A stretch of DNA of 64,000 nucleotides, from contig CAKSNL010000004.1 of the NCBI GenBank assembly GCA_934476235.1, positions 1 through 64,000 of the forward strand. Direction: 5' to 3'. Below are positions 17,610 to 25,302 of this stretch, piece by piece. Numbering within the stretch: the first letter of the stretch is position 1; each line of letters opens with the position of its first letter. The translations under genes and the position numbers were made by a program. Below the pieces are notes generated by a model that was given only the letters and a program-made list of their open reading frames with translations, had not been told where the DNA came from and did not search any database. Origin of the DNA: an uncultured Clostridia bacterium (GTDB lineage: Bacteria > Bacillota > Clostridia > CAKSNL01 > HGM11501).

Positions 17610-18141
17610 GGCTCTCTCCGTTTCTTAAGCGGATCACCCTTGCCGGATTCCCTCCGGCGACCGCATATTCCGGCACATCCTTCGTGACAACCGCGCCCGC
17701 CCCGATGACGGCGCCCTTGCCTATGTGCACTCCGGGCAGGATGATTACGTGCCCGCCGATCCATACATCGTCCCCTATTATGACCGGCTGTTCGGGTCTG
17801 TAGCCCTGTTCGCGCATCGGAATATCTGTCCGCCCGAACTCATGGTTTCGGCTGTACACGGTGCACCACGGTCCCATCATAACATCTTTGCCTATTGTAA
17901 CGCTGCCGGTCAAAGAGGCATTGATTCCTATTCCCGAATTGTCGCCCAGCGAAACATGGGAGGAAAAGACCGCTCCGCGCTCGATGTTGACATTTTTTCC
18001 GCACTCTTTAAGTATCAGCTTTCCGCATGCTCCCCTTAACGCTTTGCCGAAAAAGCCGAAAGGCTGATAGGAGACCGGAAGATATTTTGCGAGCAGTGCA
18101 TAAAGAACCTTGCCGACGGCAATTTTTAACCTTCTCATCAT
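17602..18141 (-). CDS. Hexapeptide-repeat acetyltransferase
   Basis: A 179-residue left-handed beta-helix acyltransferase of the WcaF/galactoside-acetyltransferase type. Hexapeptide units run from about 50 to 165 (NVNIERGAVF, IGKDVMMGPW, VIIGDDVWIGGHVIILPGV, IGKGAVIGAGAVVTKDVP). An SRNHEF stretch supplies the usual catalytic His (about 100). It may acetylate a sugar of the repeat unit, or supply the N-acetyl step of a bacillosamine-like pathway, for which no dedicated PglD-like gene is seen. The start overlaps the deacetylase stop; the ATG 3 bases later is equally possible. Confidence 0.8.
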   Translation of the reverse strand: MMRRLKIAVGKVLYALLAKYLPVSYQPFGFFGKALRGACGKLILKECGKNVNIERGAVFSSHVSLGDNSGIGINASLTGSVTIGKDVMMGPWCTVYSRNHEFGRTDIPMREQGYRPEQPVIIGDDVWIGGHVIILPGVHIGKGAVIGAGAVVTKDVPEYAVAGGNPARVIRLRNGESHE

Positions 18142-18971
18142 AAAACCTCGTAGCTTACAAAAGCAAATCCGTTTGCTTTGTACTTTTCGTATATTTCCTT
18201 TGACGAAACAAATTCGTATTCCTTTACTCTCTCATCGGAAATGTTTCCGAAATAGGGACTGTCCGCCGTTACAGCGGGGTGAAAAACCACCTCTATAAGG
18301 TCGCGCCCGTCCTTTTTAAGCGCGTTTAAGAGCACATCGCCCTCGGTCTTGCTTTTCTTATCAAAGCTGACCACGCGGGCAGCGGGCATTTTAAATTTCT
18401 TTCTTATCCTTCCGAACCACAGGTTAAAAAAGTTCTTCACCAAAAATTCTCTCATTGCCCGTTTGAAGCCCAGACCCGTCTTATCGTAATACACCCTCTG
18501 AAACGTCCTCGTCGCCGGTATTTCATATTTTAAGGCAACCTTTTCAAAAATCTTGTAGGCTTTCGTTTCAAGAGATGAATTCTCGTGCGTGTTCCAGTAG
18601 TCCGGCTTTCCGCACACCTTATAAAACGCCTCATACTGCGCCGTGAGCTCCCTTTCAAGGTCATCGGGGAAAATTTCGCCCCTGTGATATTTCTTTTTAA
18701 AAGTCCCGATTGAAAAAAATCTTCCGTCAGAGTCCACCAAAGACGGTATGCTTAAAGGGTCGCTTAAAGGCTTTCCCGTCGTGACGTTCCAGTGAATACC
18801 TGCCGATATGCCGGGAAAGCGCGTGCGAAGATCCTCCGCTTCGGAAAGCGAATCCATATTCAACATGACGTTTGTTGTCGTTATAAACCCGTTCTCTATT
18901 CCGGAATCTATCGCGCGGTCAACCTCGCTGCACATTCCGTAATCGTCCGCCGTAACAATAATTCTCTGCAT
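18138..18971 (-). CDS. ChbG/HpnK (YdjC)-type carbohydrate deacetylase
   Basis: A 277-residue protein starting RIIVTADDYGMCSEV, where Asp-Asp is the metal-binding pair of the YdjC fold. It continues with GIHWNVTTGKPL and YWNTHENSSLE, which provide the metal-binding His residues. Family members remove N- or O-acetyl groups from oligosaccharides. In the operon it could expose amino groups on the repeat unit, opposing or complementing the acetyltransferase next to it. Confidence 0.8.
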   Translation of the reverse strand: MQRIIVTADDYGMCSEVDRAIDSGIENGFITTTNVMLNMDSLSEAEDLRTRFPGISAGIHWNVTTGKPLSDPLSIPSLVDSDGRFFSIGTFKKKYHRGEIFPDDLERELTAQYEAFYKVCGKPDYWNTHENSSLETKAYKIFEKVALKYEIPATRTFQRVYYDKTGLGFKRAMREFLVKNFFNLWFGRIRKKFKMPAARVVSFDKKSKTEGDVLLNALKKDGRDLIEVVFHPAVTADSPYFGNISDERVKEYEFVSSKEIYEKYKANGFAFVSYEVL

Positions 18972-18982
18972 TTTTCCTTACC

Positions 18983-19774
18983 TCATAATTTCTTAAAATC
19001 CCGTATGCCCTGCCTCATCAAACGGCAGATCTTAAAAAATCCGTAATCCTTTGAGACCTTCTTAAGCCCGTATGCAAAATAGAACATAAATAAATGCCCC
19101 AAAACCGGGAAAGCGTTTGCCACGAGAACGCCCTTGTCGATAAAAAACTTGTCGTTATAGCCCTTAAACCAGGACGATTCCTCCTGCTTCACCTTGGCTA
19201 TCACATCGGGGCAGGTGTACATTTTCAAGCCCTTTCGGAATGCCTCGCGGATAAATAACGAATCCTCGCCGGAGGCAAACCTCGCTCCCCCGCCGTACAG
19301 CACGGAGAAGGACAGGCACGCCTTTTCTATCGCGCTTTTCCTTATTGCGACTCTCGCCGTGCCGTAGCGCATGCAGTTAAAAAGGTGCACACGGCGAAAC
19401 CCGGAGGCTTCCTCTTTTGCTTTTGTGAAACGGTTCATATATTCTAAGCGGAACACGATTATGTCCGCCCGGGGGCAATCCTTAAACGCCTTTTCCACAA
19501 TTTCGGCATATCCGTCGGCATAGACCATGTCCTGATCGGAGCAAAGGAGGTATTCCCCGCTTGCAAACAAAAGCGCCTTGTTGCGGTTTTTCCCGACTCC
19601 GCGGTCGGCAGTCGATACAAGCTTTACAAGATTTCCGTCCGGCTCGGCAAACTCGCGGTATTCATAATTGCCGCACTGATTGGCAAGCACGGCGTCTGTC
19701 TGTAAATTCATTTTGCGGTATAAGCTGTCATCGGTCTGCCCCATGCAGGCAACCAGAACCTGAACCTTACTCAT
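18983..19774 (-). CDS. Family 2-like glycosyltransferase
   Basis: A 263-residue protein with a GT-A core: VQVLVACMGQTDDSL at the start, GVGKNRNKALLFASGEYLLCSDQDMVY at about 58-84 (SDQD in place of the usual DxD) and SGEDSLFIREAFRKG further on. The C-terminus has a hydrophobic stretch LGHLFMFYFAYGLKK. It is a divergent GT2 relative, and its acceptor is unknown. Confidence 0.75.
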   Translation of the reverse strand: MSKVQVLVACMGQTDDSLYRKMNLQTDAVLANQCGNYEYREFAEPDGNLVKLVSTADRGVGKNRNKALLFASGEYLLCSDQDMVYADGYAEIVEKAFKDCPRADIIVFRLEYMNRFTKAKEEASGFRRVHLFNCMRYGTARVAIRKSAIEKACLSFSVLYGGGARFASGEDSLFIREAFRKGLKMYTCPDVIAKVKQEESSWFKGYNDKFFIDKGVLVANAFPVLGHLFMFYFAYGLKKVSKDYGFFKICRLMRQGIRDFKKL

Positions 19775-19786
19775 CTTCTGCCATCC

Positions 19787-20668
19787 TTACAATACATATT
19801 CTTTCGGATATTTCGGCGCGGATTTAAGGTATTCTTTATAATCCTTTTCCGTGTCCCAGACTCCGGCATGCTGCTCGCGCCTTATTCTGTCCTTATCCGG
19901 CACCTTCATATAGTCGCCGAACCTCTCGCTCAAAAACGCCTCCGCGCCGACCGGCACATTCAGCGTGACCTTTTCAAAAGGCACTCTTTTTACCCCGTCA
20001 AACCATTCTCTTTTATACGTGCCGCGCCTGTATTTCGCCTTGCCGAGGTAATTGCAGTAAAGCGATGTTTTTTCATTTTTATATTTATAGACCTGCGAGA
20101 GCGCATGGCGGATAAGAAAACGGCGCGGAAAAATTTTAAGCACCGAAAGCGCCGCCCGCAGTGCCAAGCCGTATCTTGACAGGTCCTTATGTGCCTGCGC
20201 CTTGGCAACGACATACTTTGCCCATATATACTGGTGAATTCTTTTTATTTTACTGTCCGGGCAGGTGTGGAGAATGAAAATATCAAGATAGACGTTATGC
20301 GATATGCCGTAGTCTTTAAGGCTCTCCTCGATATATGTCGTGTTTTTCGCCCTCACCTTGCCGAGCGTTATCATATCGCCCGTCTCGCCGAAGGGCTCCA
20401 GAAAAAAGCGCGATTTGTCCCCTTTTTCCCGGAACAGTGCGGCAAATTTTTCATAATTGTCCGGAGTCATGAAAAAATCCAGATCGTCGTCCCACGGGAT
20501 AAATCCGCCGTGGCGGACCGCTCCGAGAGCCGAACCGCCCATAAGGCAGTACTGAATTCCGTTCTCGGCGCAAAACGAATCCACATACACCGCGATTTCC
20601 AGTATTTTATCCTGAAGCTTTTTGATTCCCCATTCATCCGGGGTGTTTTCCCTCATGTAGTTAAACAT
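19787..20668 (-). CDS. LicD-family phosphotransferase (copy 2)
   Basis: A 293-residue LicD protein with the motif CLMGGSALGAVRHGGFIPWDDDLDF at about residues 38-62. The start at 20668 is chosen because AGAGGTAAAG directly precedes it and the gene then follows the FrhB-like stop by 2 bases. Compared with copy 1 it has a longer basic C-terminal half. Two LicD proteins in one cluster suggest two positions or two kinds of phospho-substituent on the glycan. Confidence 0.85.
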   Translation of the reverse strand: MFNYMRENTPDEWGIKKLQDKILEIAVYVDSFCAENGIQYCLMGGSALGAVRHGGFIPWDDDLDFFMTPDNYEKFAALFREKGDKSRFFLEPFGETGDMITLGKVRAKNTTYIEESLKDYGISHNVYLDIFILHTCPDSKIKRIHQYIWAKYVVAKAQAHKDLSRYGLALRAALSVLKIFPRRFLIRHALSQVYKYKNEKTSLYCNYLGKAKYRRGTYKREWFDGVKRVPFEKVTLNVPVGAEAFLSERFGDYMKVPDKDRIRREQHAGVWDTEKDYKEYLKSAPKYPKEYVL

Positions 20669-20670
20669 CT

Positions 20671-21849
20671 TTACCTCTTTCGTATCTTCTTTCTCAAGCC
20701 GCGGATCTTGGGCGGAAGCATTGCATACACTTTTTCCGCCGGGCTGCAGCAAAAATACGCCTTTTCGGTCGCCTCATAGCCCTTTTTATTAAGGCTTTCA
20801 ATGATTTTATCTCTGTTTTTCGGTTTCTTGGTTGCATTTTTAAGGCAATAGTTCGACTCAATGCCGTATTCTACAGGCAGTTCCTTTAAGATAACATTTT
20901 CTTTTACGGCATCAAAGGCGTCCGTGCCCTTATCCGTATTCGTCATAACCAGCGACACGCCCCTGTCCGTATCGGCGTCAATCCATTTTTCAATGCCCCA
21001 GAAATCGCCGAGCGTGATGTCCGACACCCTTTCGGGTGCGGCATAGGGGCAAAAATAGCAGCTTTCGCGGAAAAACAGATATTTCTTAAACGCGTTGTAA
21101 AAAGAGGAATTTAAATATATTCCGTTCTTTGTTTTTTCCTCTCCGTCCTTATAAACTGTGTATGAAAATCCGTGGGCATGGCGGTATTTATTGTCCTTGA
21201 CCCTGAAAGAAAACCGTCCGACCCTGCCTTCGTGCTTTTTTTCAAGCGTGCGGATATACATGTCAAATGTTTTCTGGGACGGAACGCCGTGGCAGATGAT
21301 ATCTGCCGTTATAATGCGGTCCTCAAGCGAGTCAGGTATCACATTTATAAGCGCCGAGACCTGGCACGGAGTTCCGCAGAAGAACACCTTTTCTCCATTT
21401 TTGACCATGGATAAAATTTTTTCATATATCCCGGTCGTGTCCGACTGAACATACTTGGATTTTAAAAGCGGGGCAAGCTCCTCCCCGCTTTTTATGATGC
21501 GGTGCTTTAATACCGTGCCTTCAAACGCGGCGCCGCACACGGCATATCCCTCTGAAAGAAAGTGCCTTGCCAGCAGCTCAAACACGCCGCCGGACGAGCC
21601 GCCGCTGCGCGTTTTCTCATCCTTCGCCCACGCTGCATAAAGGTGTGCGCCCCTGTCATTTTTCTTCTGTATAACGGCAGGACAGACCGCGGCGCACCTT
21701 CCGCAGTTTATACAGTCTTTTTCCGAAAGAGCCGCATAGCGGAATCCGTCCTCCCGCACGGCAGGGCTTATGCACCCTTTGGGGCAAACGTCCCGGCACG
21801 CCATGCACCCGGTGCAGGAGTCGAAAATTTCATCAATGCGCTTTATCAT
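20671..21849 (-). CDS. FrhB-like iron-sulfur flavoprotein in glycan cluster (copy 2)
   Basis: A 392-residue paralogue of the 10672-11850 protein with the same order: 4Fe-4S motifs CTGCMACRDVCP and CINCGRCAAVCP, then GGSSGGVFELL, FCGTPCQVSAL, ICHGVPSQ and SDITLGDFWGIEKW. Both copies have the same length but clearly different sequence, so they probably act on different intermediates. It overlaps the cytidylyltransferase stop by 4 bases. No polysaccharide pyruvyl transferase is present in the operon, although these proteins commonly travel with one. Confidence 0.8.
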   Translation of the reverse strand: MIKRIDEIFDSCTGCMACRDVCPKGCISPAVREDGFRYAALSEKDCINCGRCAAVCPAVIQKKNDRGAHLYAAWAKDEKTRSGGSSGGVFELLARHFLSEGYAVCGAAFEGTVLKHRIIKSGEELAPLLKSKYVQSDTTGIYEKILSMVKNGEKVFFCGTPCQVSALINVIPDSLEDRIITADIICHGVPSQKTFDMYIRTLEKKHEGRVGRFSFRVKDNKYRHAHGFSYTVYKDGEEKTKNGIYLNSSFYNAFKKYLFFRESCYFCPYAAPERVSDITLGDFWGIEKWIDADTDRGVSLVMTNTDKGTDAFDAVKENVILKELPVEYGIESNYCLKNATKKPKNRDKIIESLNKKGYEATEKAYFCCSPAEKVYAMLPPKIRGLRKKIRKR

Positions 21850-22268
21850 TTGTGCACCTTTTCCCTTATGATGGTGGAGCTCACCCCGTCCGTATGGGGC
21901 AAAAACACCACGTCAACGCCGACCTTTTCAAAATCGGAGACGATTTTTTCATACATAGCGCTGCCCTTCCAGTCGCTCCCGTGAAACAGCGCGTCAAACC
22001 CAAGCTCATTATACGCCTGCATCTTGTCCATGGAGACCTGAGGAATCGCCTTATCCACATATTTTATCGCTTCAACGATCGCCATTCTCTCCTCAAACGG
22101 AATGACCGGGCGTTTGTGCTTGTAGGTTTCGACGACCTCATCGGTCGAAACGCCGACTATGAGATACTCGCACTGCTCCTTTGCGCGCCTTAAGATGTTA
22201 AGATGCCCGATATGGAACATATCAAAAACGCCTGTCGTATATCCGATTTTGTATTTTTTATTACTCAT
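21846..22268 (-). CDS. tagD: Glycerol-3-phosphate cytidylyltransferase-like (TagD family)
   Basis: A 140-residue nucleotidyltransferase of usual TagD length. GVFDMFHIGHLNILRRAKEQC carries the HxGH box, and SSTIIREKV near the C-terminus is the second signature, with RPVIPFEERMAIVEAI between them. TagD makes CDP-glycerol; close relatives use other phosphoalcohols. In this cluster it most likely supplies the donor for the two LicD proteins. It overlaps the GT2 gene upstream by 8 bases. Confidence 0.85.
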   Translation of the reverse strand: MSNKKYKIGYTTGVFDMFHIGHLNILRRAKEQCEYLIVGVSTDEVVETYKHKRPVIPFEERMAIVEAIKYVDKAIPQVSMDKMQAYNELGFDALFHGSDWKGSAMYEKIVSDFEKVGVDVVFLPHTDGVSSTIIREKVHK

Positions 22269-23283
22269 TTTCCTTCATACCTTGCTTAATTTTATTTTTC
22301 TTAAACGGGATATTCAAAAGACCGACCAGTGTGCCGGCGCCGTAAGAAACATGCATTAAGAGAAACAGAACCGGCATAAGAAAGGTCCACCTGTTCGCCC
22401 TTTTATTTATCACCGTGCTCACCGTTCCCGTTAACGTGAACAAAAGATATGCGCACCACATGAGCACAGCAAGATGCCAATAGCCGAAAAGCAGAAGCGC
22501 CGTTGTGAAGACTATCCCCAATAAAAACGCAAACGGAACCAGGTGGAATAACGATATGCAGCCCGGGCAGACCCCAAGCGTCAGCCCGACCCAGTAGCCG
22601 TTCCCGTATTTTTGCTTTATCATTTTTTTAAGATCCGCCCGCGCGTACTGATACGACACGATATCGGGATCGCAATATGACCTGTAGCCGGCTTTTCTGA
22701 TGCGGTAATGCATCTCGTTATCCTCGGTTCTCAATAATTTCGGATTGAAGCCCCCGGCTTTTTCGAACACCTCGCGCCTGTACGCGGCGTGAAACATTGT
22801 TTTAACGTATGAGCTTTCCGTGTTTTTCCGCGCCTTGCTTACGCTGCTTCCGAACATTGAGTTTTCCGCTTCAAGCAAGGTCTCCTTCCACGGGGTCGGA
22901 TCGTCGATAAGGCACGGTCTCACCCCTCCGGTCACGTACTCGCCTTTTTCCTGGAGCGCCATGTTCTTTGAAACAAAGTCCGGCGGGATATGCGAGTGCG
23001 CGTCAATCCTTATTATCACATCGCTTTTGGCGTTCGCTATCGCCACATTCCACCCGGCTGCCTGCACCCTTTCGGGGTTATCCACAACGCAGACATCGTA
23101 AAATGATGATGCGCGGCGCGAAAACTCCAGCATTATCTCCTTGGTTTTATCCTCCGAGCGGCTGTCCGTAAGCACGATCTCAATATATTCGTGCGGATAT
23201 GTCTGTTTTTCAAAATCCGCCAGTATGCGAGGCAGAAACGCCTCCTCGTTATATGCGACCACGCACAGCGATACTGTCATCAT
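22261..23283 (-). CDS. Membrane-anchored family 2 glycosyltransferase (ExoA-like)
   Basis: A 340-residue enzyme with a cytoplasmic GT-A domain (SLCVVAYNEEAFLPRIL, LTDSRSEDKT, RIDAHSHIP) and three to four C-terminal helices from about residue 235. The RTEDNEMHYRIRKAGYR segment is the acceptor/base region. The layout is that of succinoglycan ExoA-type transferases, which extend the lipid-linked oligosaccharide. The ATG overlaps the sugar-transferase stop by 4 bases. Confidence 0.8.
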   Translation of the reverse strand: MMTVSLCVVAYNEEAFLPRILADFEKQTYPHEYIEIVLTDSRSEDKTKEIMLEFSRRASSFYDVCVVDNPERVQAAGWNVAIANAKSDVIIRIDAHSHIPPDFVSKNMALQEKGEYVTGGVRPCLIDDPTPWKETLLEAENSMFGSSVSKARKNTESSYVKTMFHAAYRREVFEKAGGFNPKLLRTEDNEMHYRIRKAGYRSYCDPDIVSYQYARADLKKMIKQKYGNGYWVGLTLGVCPGCISLFHLVPFAFLLGIVFTTALLLFGYWHLAVLMWCAYLLFTLTGTVSTVINKRANRWTFLMPVLFLLMHVSYGAGTLVGLLNIPFKKNKIKQGMKENE

Positions 23284-24023
23284 TTCGCTTTTATCCCCTT
23301 ATCCTCTTTTTCCTCCGGTGAAAAAACGTCCTTATACTCTTTTCCGCACACGGCAAACACCGTCATGAACATTATCTTTATATCCCGGATAAAACTGAAA
23401 TTATAAAGCTCCTTTAAGTTGTAGTGCATTTTTGCGGGCAGTATCTTTTCGATATACACCGCATCCGTATCCTCCGATGAGTCAAGGAGCTTTGCCTCGT
23501 CCTTATAAAGAATACTCGCAAGGCTTGTGACGCCCGCCGGGAGCAGCAATGTCGCCATCATTTCATCGGTGTAGCGCTCTGTGTATTTCGGGACCTCCGG
23601 TCGGGTGCCGACAAAGGTCATATCCCCACTTAATATATTGATAATCTGGCTCACTTCGTCAAGCCTGAACCTTCTTACTATCCTTCCGACCCGGGTGACG
23701 CGTCCATCCCCGTCCACCGTCACAAGCGACCCCTTGTCCGCATTGTCGACCATGGACCTGAATTTAAATATCTTAAATTTTCTGTTGTATTGCGTAACCC
23801 TTGTCTGGCGGTAAAACACCGGTCCCTTACTGTCAATCTTTATTGCAGCCGCCAGTACTAAAAATAAGGGCGAAAGCAAAACCAGCATCACCGATGACGC
23901 GGCAATATCAAAAGCCCTTTTTAAAACCAGCCCGGCGCTTTTCTTTTTAAGAATGTCATAATACTTTCGCACCCGGTCCGTCTTCATCTCCGGGGGCAAA
24001 TCTTCCCATTTTTTCAAAAGCAT
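23280..24023 (-). CDS. Priming sugar-phosphate transferase (bacterial sugar transferase, PglC/WcaJ type)
   Basis: A 247-residue phosphoglycosyltransferase. One reentrant helix at about 40-62 (ASSVMLVLLSPLFLVLAAAI) is followed by the canonical KIDSKGPVFYRQTRV, FKIFKFRSM, RFRLDEVSQIINIL and MTFVGTRPEVP blocks, with the Asp-Glu catalytic pair in RLDEV. It transfers a sugar phosphate from a UDP-sugar to undecaprenyl phosphate and starts repeat-unit assembly. Upstream genes make a UDP-4-amino-4,6-dideoxy sugar, so a bacillosamine-type first sugar is likely. Confidence 0.85.
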   Translation of the reverse strand: MLLKKWEDLPPEMKTDRVRKYYDILKKKSAGLVLKRAFDIAASSVMLVLLSPLFLVLAAAIKIDSKGPVFYRQTRVTQYNRKFKIFKFRSMVDNADKGSLVTVDGDGRVTRVGRIVRRFRLDEVSQIINILSGDMTFVGTRPEVPKYTERYTDEMMATLLLPAGVTSLASILYKDEAKLLDSSEDTDAVYIEKILPAKMHYNLKELYNFSFIRDIKIMFMTVFAVCGKEYKDVFSPEEKEDKGIKAK

Positions 24024-24025
24024 GA

Positions 24026-25243
24026 CTATATATACTCTTTCAGGATTTTTTTATATTTTGAAATGACGTAATCAACGTCCTCATCGGTAAGGCACGTATG
24101 CAGCGGCAGTGTGATCTCGTTTTCAAAATGCGCATATGCATTGGGATAATCCTTTATGTCAAACCCGAGATTTTTATACGCCGTGTGCATGGGCAGGGGC
24201 TTATAATGAACGTTTAAGGCAACGCCCTGTTCCGCCATCTTAACGATTATCTCGTTGCGCTGCTCTAACGTGATCCCGGGCACATTCGTTATGTAAAGGT
24301 GACCCGACGATTCATGCTCGCTGTTATAATGGTCAAGCGTTCTGACTCCGAGAGGTCTTAACGCCCCGTCATATTTCCCGATGATCTCTTTTCTTCTTTC
24401 AAGCATTCCGGGATAGCGCTCAAACTGGGCAAGCCCTATCGCCGCAGCCACATCCGTCATATTGCACTTATACCATGTCCCGACGATATCGTATTCCCAC
24501 GCGCCGAGCTTGGTTTTTGCGAGCGCGTCCTTGGACTGCCCGTGAAGGCTCAAAAGCTGAAGTCGGTGATAAATATCCTCATTGCTGATTCCCGGAATCG
24601 TGCGCCAGGTAAGCGCTCCGCCCTCCGCGGTTGTAAAATTCTTTACGGCGTGGAAACTGAAGCTTGAAAAATCGGCAATGCTGCCAACCATTTTATTATG
24701 CCGTTTCGCTCCGAACGCGTGAGCGGTATCCGCCGAAATTATGATTCTTCCTATCGCCTTCTGAATCTCATTTTTCGGCTTGAACAAATGCTTTTTCCGC
24801 TCGGCAATTTTAAATATGCGGTCATAATCGCAGGGCACGCCGCCCAGATCGACCGGGATTATAGCCTTGGTCCTTTCATTTACCGCCGCCTCCGCCGCGT
24901 CATAATCCATTTCAAGGCTGTCCTTCTTCGAATCGACCATGACAATCTTTGCCCCGACATGGTCGATGACCGAGGCGGACGCCGTATAAGTATATGCGGG
25001 CACGATCACCTCGTCGCCCTCTCCTATTCCCAAAAGCCTTAACGCCAGCTCGGCGCACGCCGTCTGCGAATTTAAGCAGACGCATTTTTCATTTCCTATC
25101 CGACCGGCTATCTTTTCCTCAAGCCGTTTTGTCCTCGGACCCGTCGTGATCCATCCGGATCTTAACGCATTCGAGACCTCTTCTATTTCCGCCTCCGAAA
25201 TATCCGGAGGGGAAAACGTTATCGTTCTGTTACATTCTGACAT
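24026..25243 (-). CDS. DegT/DnrJ/EryC1/StrS aminotransferase (PglE-like)
   Basis: A 405-residue PLP enzyme of the sugar-aminotransferase family. TITFSPPDISEAEIEEV opens the protein, VPAYTYTASAS follows, and DFSSFSFHAVKNFTTAEGG carries the PLP Lys at about 201. The start is uncertain: GAGGAG lies 1 base before an ATG at 25255 and 13 bases before the one used here. With the adjacent 4,6-dehydratase it would make UDP-4-amino-4,6-dideoxy-GlcNAc. The family also serves other 4-keto or 3-keto sugars. Confidence 0.85.
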   Translation of the reverse strand: MSECNRTITFSPPDISEAEIEEVSNALRSGWITTGPRTKRLEEKIAGRIGNEKCVCLNSQTACAELALRLLGIGEGDEVIVPAYTYTASASVIDHVGAKIVMVDSKKDSLEMDYDAAEAAVNERTKAIIPVDLGGVPCDYDRIFKIAERKKHLFKPKNEIQKAIGRIIISADTAHAFGAKRHNKMVGSIADFSSFSFHAVKNFTTAEGGALTWRTIPGISNEDIYHRLQLLSLHGQSKDALAKTKLGAWEYDIVGTWYKCNMTDVAAAIGLAQFERYPGMLERRKEIIGKYDGALRPLGVRTLDHYNSEHESSGHLYITNVPGITLEQRNEIIVKMAEQGVALNVHYKPLPMHTAYKNLGFDIKDYPNAYAHFENEITLPLHTCLTDEDVDYVISKYKKILKEYI

Positions 25244-25302
25244 AGCTTTGTCCATACTCCTCTGCAACCTGAAAAATCCGCCAAACGCAAAATTGCTGCC
25301 GG